Shown piece by piece: positions 56,216 through 64,000 of a stretch of 64,000 nt of DNA. The stretch is from NCBI GenBank assembly GCA_951213105.1, contig OX578133.1:141725313-141789312 (forward strand). Reading direction: 5' to 3'. The number at the start of each line of letters is the position of its first letter. Within the stretch, counting starts at the first letter, position 1. Source of the DNA: Amaurobius ferox (lineage: Eukaryota > Arthropoda > Arachnida > Araneae > Amaurobiidae). The translations under genes and the position numbers were made by a program. The notes under the pieces were generated by a model. It ran no database searches, was not told the DNA's origin, and worked only from the letters and a program-made list of their open reading frames with translations.

Positions 56216-59080
56216 ATGCCTAGGTATTGTTGTGTACCAAACTGTACTTCTAACAGGCCCGGTAAAGAGTATGTTACCTGCTTCCGATTTCCTAAGGATG
56301 AAAGAATCAGAGACTTGTGGATAAGAAAAATTCCACTAAAATTTGATATAAAAAAAGATTCAGTTGTGTGTGCAAAACACTTCATGGAAAATGACATTAT
56401 TCGATCAGATACACTGACATTAAAAGATGGGAGTACTATAAACATTCCAAGAATAATACCCAAACTTACAAACTCTGCTTATCCCTGTTTGTTTCAAGGA
56501 TGCCCGGAGTACTTAAATAAACCTCCTCAACAGCGGACAGCCATATTAGAGCGGTTGAAAAAAATGCAAAAGTTAGATGATGCATATATAAATGATTGGC
56601 TTCATAAAGACAAAATACATTCGCTTCATATATTACAGAATGAACTATTAACTCCACCACGTCTTATAAGTAGATTTATTACTGAACAAGCAATAACTCT
56701 TCATCGGTGTGATAATTGTATAGCATTTTTATTTATATCATGTCATTCTGATGTAAAGTTAGATAAGAGTCTAAGAGTTAATGAAAATCTTTTAATGACC
56801 TTCTCTGTTGGAGATAAAGTGTTTGCAGATGAGGCTTTCTGCAAGGTTCTGAGCATTTCAAACTGCCTGACATCATGGAGTCAGCTGGAAAACACTCTAA
56901 ATCTTATAAAGTGTTATAACAATGAAGAGAACAGAAATCTTTTGAAATCAAATATTGAAAATTCTTTGGATTACTTCCGTGCATATTTACAAAATGACTG
57001 CAATAGTGAAAAATCTGAATGTGCTAAGTTTTTATTAGAACAATTAACACTTATTGACAAGCTTATACATGGTAGGAAATACTCTACAGATTTGTTAATT
57101 TTTGCATATTGTGTGTACATTAAATCTTCCTCAGCATATACATATTTATATAATACAAAAATTATACAATTGCCATGTCTTCGCCATCTTAAACGCCTCT
57201 CTGGCAATTTACAGGTAAAAGCTGGTGTTTATAATGCTGAAAATTTTAGTTATTTGAAAGGTAGGTGTAATACTTTATCTGAAAATGAAAGAATTGTGAA
57301 TGTTCTTATTGATGAAATATACATAAAATCCTGTGTTACATTCAAAAATCAAACTTTAATTGGGTTTACTGAAAATTCAAATAACCAAGCAAAAACTGTT
57401 CAGGCTTTTATGTTTTCCTCCATATTTTCCCCTGCTAAAGAAATTATTGCATTAGTACCAGTGTTTAAGTTAACAGCTGATGAGTTATGTAGCATGACAG
57501 TTAAAATTTTAGAAATTTTAGGAAATGTAGGGTTTACTGTGTTCAGTATTATTTCTGATAATAATCGTATCAATAGAAATATGTTTGTAAAGTTATCTGG
57601 TGGTAATGGCATGAAAATTTCCATTCCAAATCCAGCTAATAAGTCAAAAAAAGTATTTTTCTTATTTGATTCAGTGCATCTCCTCAAATCAATTCGAAAT
57701 AATTGGATAAATCAAAAAGACGCAGAAAAAAAAATTCATTTTTCCTGTTCCTGAAGAATGCATCAAAAATTATTCTAGAGAAAATGACCAAGTTTTGTCA
57801 AATTTTAAACCATCTGCCGCTGCATCATTTTCTTTATTAAAGGATATCTATGAAGAAGAATTGGGAACATTTTTGAAAACCGCCCCAAAATTAAATGTTA
57901 AGGCTTTAAACCCATGTAATTTAGAAAAACAAAATGTCAAATTAGCCCTAAAAATCTTTGATAGGTCAAATATTGCATCATTAAAAACATTTATTGAAAA
58001 GGAAAACTGTACAAATGCAGAACTTTGGGAGAATACAGCCTCCTTTATTGATCGAATTGTTAGTTGGTGGGAAATAATGAATATCAAAACTGTAAATAAA
58101 GGACGGCGCTTAAGACTACCCAATTCTGAACCTTTTACAGTAGACGACCAGCACAGGATAAAATTTCTTCAGTCATTTGTATCATGGTTAGAACAGTGGG
58201 AAAATATGAAGCAAAAGAATAGAGAGGGTGGTTTGTCGCGAGAAACATTTTTTGCCTTAACCCATACTACAACTTGTATGATTTCAATTATAGAATATAT
58301 ATTAAAAGATTTGAAATTTAGTTATGTTTTATGTGGAAAATTTCAAACTAATAATCTCGAGGCCAGATTTGGTCAGTATCGTGAAATGTCTGGTTCAAAT
58401 TATAATATATCACTTCAGCAAATTTTAGAAGTTTATTACGTGTAAAATCAGAAAAGTATGGTAATTTTAGTATTTCTGATTTAATTTATTCCCATTCTTT
58501 TGAAGACAATCTTTCTAATGATGTAGAAGTAGAAAATTTTCTGTCTATATTAAATTATCCCTTGAATTTTGATTATTTATCAAAAAATGATTTAAAAGTT
58601 TTAACATACATAGGTGGATATTGTGTTTTTAAATTAAAATTATCTTGTAATCAATGTATTTCTTTATACATAACTGCAAAATGTTTGATACTTGATGAGC
58701 AATCCCTACAAAATTTTCAATATTTACATTTAATGGATCGGGGTGGACTAAAAGCTCCATCAGCATCTGTAGTTAGTATTCTTTCAGTATGCTATTTAAT
58801 ATTTATCATGTTGGTATCCAATATGCATGAATGTGAATTTCTGAATTGTAAAAATCAAGTAATGCTTTTAGTTAAGTTGACTGTTATGTCTTTGGAAGAA
58901 TCCGATCTTGCAAATTCTGATGAAATTTGTTTTTGTTGTAAACAGTCTCCGAATTATTTTGTTTCAAAGATTATTAGAACATTTAGTAACATTTGTTTGA
59001 ATAATTATGCTAAACAATGCAATAACATGGAAAAAAGGAAAAAAGATGATCGAAAACTTAATAAACTTGCATCTAAGTAA
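56216..59080 (+). pseudogene. P-element transposase, THAP9-like
   Basis: About 930 codons in three segments. 56216-57754 begins with a THAP DNA-binding domain, residues 1-85 ('RYCCVPNCTSNRPGKEYVTC', 'FRFPKD', 'LWIRKIP', 'VVCAKHFMENDI'). The RNase-H-like catalytic fold starts near residue 365 with Asp in 'VLIDEIYIKS'; a second Asp is in 'ISDNNRINRN'. A one-base slip in an A run near 57730 moves to the frame of 57795-58445 (GTP-binding-like insertion, then 'TNNLEARFGQYREMSGSNYN', the Glu region). A second slip near 58430 restores the original frame to 59080 ('LTYIGGYCVFKL', 'FCCKQSP'). These enzymes cut and paste P elements using GTP. Apart from the two compensating slips the frame is clean, so it is recently dead, or the slips are sequencing errors. 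No 31-bp-type P ends were identified. Confidence 0.85.
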
Positions 59081-59124
59081 AAGAACACCTTTAAAATGAG
59101 TTTCAACATCAAATTAGGCAAATT

Positions 59125-59600
59125 TAAAAGCTTTCACATTCCATAAACAATCTATTAGAATAATTATGCTGAACAATGTAATAATATGGGGGAAAATATT
59201 ATCAAAAATGCAATACTTCCATGTAAATGCTTAAGAGAAAATTTGAAATTTCAAGGGATTAGTATAATAGTACTGTAAAAGCATACAATTGAAAGTTATA
59301 TCAAAATCAGCTAAAAGCAGAACTTTGTGAGAATATAGCCTTCTTTATTGACTGAATTGTTAGATGGTTTGAAATAATGCATGTCAAAAGTGTAAATAAG
59401 ATTTTGAACCTTTTATATTAGATAATCAGCGTAAGTTCAATTATATTCATTTCTATTGTAAGCTTTGTGGGAAAATATTGGACGAAAGAATACAAAGGGT
59501 GGATTTTTTTACAAGAAACATATTTTGCCTTATCACTGATACAACTTGTATGATTTCGATTATAAAATGAAATTTGTCCATGTTGAAAAAATTACCCAAT
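59125..59600 (+). pseudogene. Decayed partial duplicate of the P-element transposase
   Basis: Blocks recur in scrambled, deleted form: 'taattatgctgaacaatg' (copy of about 59004), 'gcagaactttgtgagaata' and 'gaattgttagatggtttg' (copies of 58016-58070), 'gtggattt..ttacaagaaacat' and 'atacaacttgtatgatttc' (copies of about 58228-58285). All frames are broken. It is an older, second copy or tandem duplicate behind the better gene. Confidence 0.7.
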
Positions 59601-60223
59601 TTACTTGTTTTGTTTTTTGTTTTAAAGATTTTTGTAATTTGGATCTTTCTGAAATATATATTGCAAAACAGCGATATTCATTTTTCTGAAAAGCATAATT
59701 ATTGAGATTTGTAACAAATATATTTTGAAAACAAAAAATCGAGAAAGTTAGTAATGTTTATTTTTTATCAAAAGTTATTGATTGATGCTTTTGATTACAT
59801 TACAATCAAAGTATTTAATGTGTCATTTAGATTTAACAGATTAAATAGTTTTTGTATCTAATGAAAATGTCTATTGTATTATTTATAATCCATACTTTAT
59901 GTACATCATTTAATATATATCAGGTTGGTATTCAGTAGATATAAATGGGGGGGGGGGGGTAAGTTTTATTTGAATGTGACATATGATATGCAGGTACTTT
60001 TCAGACAAAATATGGATCTAGCTTTTGCGGCAGATACATTTTATTTTTATGTAACTTTGTTAACTCCAACTACTTGGATTTATAAATTTGTTGCAATAAA
60101 GTTTTTATATGCTCATAAAAAGCTCTTCTTTTTTGTATTTTATTTACTTGCTTCAAGAAAAACTTAATAACTTCACATTTCAACACAATATTAATGGTGT
60201 GTACTAGTTAAAACATACACACA
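59601..60223. other. AT-rich DNA, no gene seen
   Basis: Contains a 13-G run at 59947-59959. No recognised ends of the P element. Confidence 0.4.
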
Positions 60224-61513
60224 TACTGTCCTACCGCCACGAGAAAGTCCCCAGACAGCAGACGTTTTGGTGGCGGTCGCTATGGAAACAGGCTATGCCA
60301 CTGCATTTTAGGTGTGACGGAAAGCGCTTTTTTCGATTTGGCGCAGATAGAACCGACGAAAGTTGCATTTCGCTTTGTACTGGGGTCAATGCTAGACGCT
60401 CGCATTCTGTGATTTTGAAAGCTGTGAATTAACTTGTACTGTGTTGCACACTTTGTGGATTTTGTCTAGTTGAAAAATGACTACATTTAAAAATGGAAAG
60501 ATTTTGCATTCGCAAGCATGTGCAATAGTCCACAATGTTACGGCGTTTTTTTGAAGAGGAAAAACCACAAATTCTCTAAAAATACCAATTTTAAATGCAA
60601 TGAAGAGAACTGCGGAAGCGACAGAGGTTTCAGCGTCATCAGTTAAAAAGATAAAGCGTGGGGGGAAATCGCTTAATGACTCTGAGATAAGTATTTTATC
60701 TATTTGAATAATTTACAATTACTGCTTAAAGAAGCTATTTTAAAAGTAACACAAAATGAATGGAAAAAACACTGTGAACAAACACATTGAAAAAATAGAG
60801 AATATTTATTGGAAGAAAGATGGACTGATAGAAGATATTGTGTAGAAATTAGTGATAAATCTGTCGGATGGCGATTCAGACTTAAGTAAAAACATTTCAA
60901 GTGATTCGGACATAGTAGATAATAGTTATTCCAATGAATGTGAATGAATATTTTATAATTGATTAAAAAATATGAAAAGAATGAATATTTTAGTCATAAT
61001 TTTGCTTATTTATCATTTATTTTTTCCTTTTTGCTGGCTAATAATTGTGTAACTTGCTGATTGAAAACTGTAATAAATCTCATTTAATTCGAAATTTAGT
61101 TTTAAACAAAATGATATAAATTCTAGTTTTAAATTGTAAGCTTTTCTCTTCCAAAATCGCCCGAACCTAAAAGAAAATATCTAAAACTACTTTGTTCTAA
61201 TAGATTGACGGCTTCCCGTAGCCGCTGTCGCCTATAATAACAAATTATTTTCCGAGTTTAAATGACAAGAAATTTTTAAGTTAATTTATAATTTAATGTC
61301 GTTTAATACGAAAATTTTGTTTAACTGTCGGATAAAAAACATCTACTATTTTCTTTTAGTACATCATGATAAACGAAACGGATTCTTCGCTTAACGAAGT
61401 GCGCTTGATTTGCCAAATGTTGCAGTCGATTTTAAACCTTTCTCCCTCTTTTCTTCGACTCGTCTACTTGCGGCAACCCTGTTCAGAGACTTTCTCGTGG
61501 CGGTAGGACAGTA
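60224..61513 (+). mobile_element. Deleted IS630/Tc1-type transposon, copy 2
   Basis: TA (60224-60225), then CTGTCCTACCGCCACGAGAA, a perfect 24-bp TIR, and TA at 61512-61513. It is colinear with copy 1 (37441-38734) over its whole length, with the same internal deletion and small differences such as the loss of a few serine codons. The transposase N-terminus (60478 on) and C-terminus remnants are present, with the same frame breaks plus a stop in the C-terminal part. Confidence 0.92.
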
Positions 61514-62743
61514 CATGGTACTCAGATACTCAGAAAATTTGAGTTAATTTTGAATATACTTTTTTCAGACAAAATACAAATTTAGCTATTTATTGCTACA
61601 TATACAGCATGATACATTTTAATATATATTTAATGTCACTTAATTAGGTTTGTAAGATAAAATGTTTTTACAACTCATAAAAGCCCTGTTTTTGTATTTT
61701 ACTTCCTTATTTGAAGAAATGCTGTTACGTTTTTTGATGGATTTAATAATTTAAATAGTTTCATTGCATGTAGAAAGACAACGATTTTCTACTTAGTGTG
61801 GTAACCTAACTTATGGATAATTAAAATTTGTACATATACTACATGTCATTACAAGTTAAGGTAATTTACATTTCAAGAAGGAAAAAGTGATTTAAATTTC
61901 ATGAAGATATAAATCAATAAATGGTGTGTACTACCATATAGCATGCATACTGAAGTATAACTATTGTGGTGATTGTCATTACTAAATTAAAAAGCTTTAT
62001 ATTTAGTCAGAAAGTTAAAATGTTTAATAAATTTCTACTAAGTTATTTTTGTATCTAAAGTCCCACAGAAAATTATGCATAAATTTGTTTGAATTTTAAA
62101 TGGCGAATTTTCAGATTTTTTAAACAGGCATGTTTCTTCGCATTTTTTATGAATTCTAGATTAACAGTATAAAATGTTGTTCAAGTTAAATAGGTAGGTA
62201 TCAAGAGTTTTTGAAATATAGTATTAGTGTAAAAGTAATAATGTTGCAAAAGTTACTGTCACAAAATAGAAAAGTTAAATTTTGAAATTTATATTCATAA
62301 CTATTTCACTCAGTTTTATGTTGCTTATATTTTAAAACTAAATGCTAAATCTGGAGATATATATATATATATATGTATGTTAGCTAATAAAATATGTATT
62401 TTAAAGTCATAGGTAAGTGTCAGCAGTTTCTCCCATTATAGTGAATAATATGTAATTACTTTTTTCCTAATTTATAGTTATAAAATATTATTTGAATTTC
62501 TAAGGTTTATAAGTTTTGTTTTTTGATATATTTTAAATATTATATAAATATTAATATAGTTGTTTATTATATTAATATAACTTTAACATAAATGTTTACA
62601 GAAGAGAGTGAAAAAATATTTGTTCTCAATGTAGATCATTTTTTATTTTAAACTCACAGTTTGAAGTTTATTCTAATTTACTTGTTAGTTTAGAGATATA
62701 TTTTTTCATATTAGTCTTATTTATTACTGTAGAAATTCCTCTG
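61514..62743. other. AT-rich DNA, no gene seen
   Basis: A TA microsatellite is near 62358-62376. Nothing else recognised. Confidence 0.45.
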
Positions 62744-63060
62744 TGTCAGATCCCGTACGTGTTACGCACGGGAGATACGTTCCCTCCGTTGCTGCGGTTG
62801 AGTTGTCAATGTCCGGGCCTTTTGTATTCTAGGTGGCCTTGACTCAGCTCTGCAGATGGTGCTGATTGGTGGATTGCTTGATGTTAGGCGTGGTCAGAAG
62901 TTGTCTTGGACACATATCAGACAGGGTGTCAAAATTACTACTTACTACAGCTCCGCTCACACTGAGGGCGGATTATTGTGACGTGAAACCCAAACGCCAC
63001 TTCGCTTCCCGTACATCCCATTTTCTTTCTTTATGCTTTAATGCTATTATGGTTATTATG
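62744..63060 (+). other. Unidentified GC-richer island
   Basis: About 280 bp of balanced composition in AT-rich surroundings. It starts TGTCAGATCCCGTACGTG with a hairpin 'cccgta.gtgttacgcacggg'. The TGTCAGAT start is shared with the island at 40201, which hints at an LTR, but no TSD or 3' boundary is visible. A 70-codon frame (62866-63078) is unrecognised. Confidence 0.3.
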
Positions 63061-63245
63061 ATGGATATAATATTTTAAAAGTATCAACCGAGTAAGTGTT
63101 ATATTTTAATATGTATAACAACGCAGATTTCCTTTTAACAATAATCTAACATCATTTCAAGATTGTTTTATATCAAATTCAAGTATTATTTACAAAAATA
63201 TCAAATTCTTATCAATCGTGTATAAAAGTACACACTAAAAGACTG

Positions 63246-63305
63246 TAACAGTTACCTTACACCTTTCTGGTAGGTCGGACGGTCTGGGTCTCAACAGCAA
63301 CAACA
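63246..63305 (+). mobile_element. SINE tail fragment with 14-bp TSD
   Basis: A 60-bp, heavily 5'-truncated SINE ('agttaccttacacctttctg' through the (CAA)n tail). Flanked by 'acactaaaagactg' at 63232-63245 and 63306-63319. Confidence 0.9.
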
Positions 63306-63319
63306 ACACTAAAAGACTG

Positions 63320-64000
63320 CATTAGATGAACACAATGAAGATTTTGCTGTTTATTATCAACAAGTTTTCCAGTGTTTTTCTGGCCAAGAATTTGTAAAAA
63401 TATCTATATGTAAAAATTATATTGCATGTGTAACTGATCAATTATTTGCCAATCTTTATAACAATTCATACTAGCATCTTTTTACACAAACCACCCCATG
63501 CCTGATAATAAATAGTTACACAATTCAGGCATACACACATGTAGAAATATATTTTAACTAATTTTGTATGTACTTTTAGACAAACATTCATTCAACAATC
63601 TTTTTTTTCTTTGTAGAAGTAAGTAATTTTGTTGCAATATTCAGTTTCTGTTATCATTTATGTTAAACAAGACTTGATCCAGCTTTGAAACAATCAATGA
63701 GATGCGGATTGCTTTTATTGTATAACTTTTGCACATGTCAAGGGTGTGTTTGAAAAGTTAACTGAATGGTCATCTCCGCTAACAATTGTTTATCTGTTAT
63801 CAAGTCACTCACCAGAGAAAAACAACATGGTTATTCTACACGATTCTAGACAGCATTTCAAGCAAAACACATGTTCTGTGTATCATGTGACCACATAACA
63901 TTGATTGAGAAAATTCTTGGTCATTCTGGTTATAATTTCACTGTGACCGAAACAACCGTTTTTAAATGGCATTGGTTATGAAAATGTTTTCGAACTCTCT
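63320..64000. other. AT-rich DNA, no gene seen
   Basis: No coding, RNA or repeat structure recognised to the window end. Confidence 0.4.

Noticed and set aside
62866..63078. 70-codon frame in the GC-richer island
   Set aside because: No recognisable domain; composition follows the island.

Overview
The window is an AT-rich stretch of a large, repeat-filled animal genome, almost certainly an arthropod. The best pointers are the arthropod-like 5S rRNA sequence inside a SINE, GIY-YIG Penelope-like elements, THAP/P-element, piggyBac, mariner, Tc1 and hAT relics, and a BEL-type solo LTR. A spider or other chelicerate is my guess, at low confidence. I recognise no ordinary host gene and no tRNA or rRNA gene outside SINEs. 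Nearly everything identifiable is mobile-element DNA, and most coding regions are broken. Element limits below were inferred by eye from terminal repeats and target-site duplications (TSDs).

Layout, 1-26 kb: diverged tandem repeats (0.57-1.4 kb); relics of a DNA-transposon protein family (2.9-3.8 and 5.2-5.4 kb) and of a Tc1 transposase (4.7-5.2 kb); a piggyBac N-terminal relic (8.5-9.0 kb); two foldback elements (9.65-9.9 and 10.05-10.92 kb). A run of four head-to-tail SINE copies follows (11.0-13.1 kb), one split by a solo LTR, then a complete 5S-headed SINE (13.64-14.03 kb). Further on are a DNA transposon carrying three 169-bp repeats (16.87-18.31 kb), a mariner (21.28-22.60 kb) and a deleted hAT element keeping its BED-finger exon (22.75-24.64 kb).

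26-34 kb: a Penelope-like element (PLE copy A) is split by a 4.4-kb hAT-like element. That element contains a second hAT element, which in turn contains a 554-bp foldback MITE, giving four nested layers dated by their TSDs. 34-41 kb holds another foldback, a SINE fragment, a deleted IS630/Tc1-type transposon sitting in a tandem repeat, and a GC-richer tandem duplication.

41.5-49.4 kb: a G-tract satellite array is interrupted by two head-to-head PLE copies (B minus, C plus). A LINE-like element that carries ORF1 only lies at the far end of copy C, with its own 14-bp TSD. All three PLE 3' ends carry a hammerhead-ribozyme-like motif.

51.9-61.5 kb: a 154-bp palindrome lies directly upstream of a broken THAP-domain exon. 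A SINE with a 13-bp TSD sits in a related GC-richer module. A nearly intact THAP9/P-element transposase gene (56.2-59.1 kb) has two compensating frameshifts and a decayed partial duplicate behind it. A second copy of the deleted IS630-type element is at 60.2-61.5 kb. The rest is AT-rich DNA with no gene that I can support.
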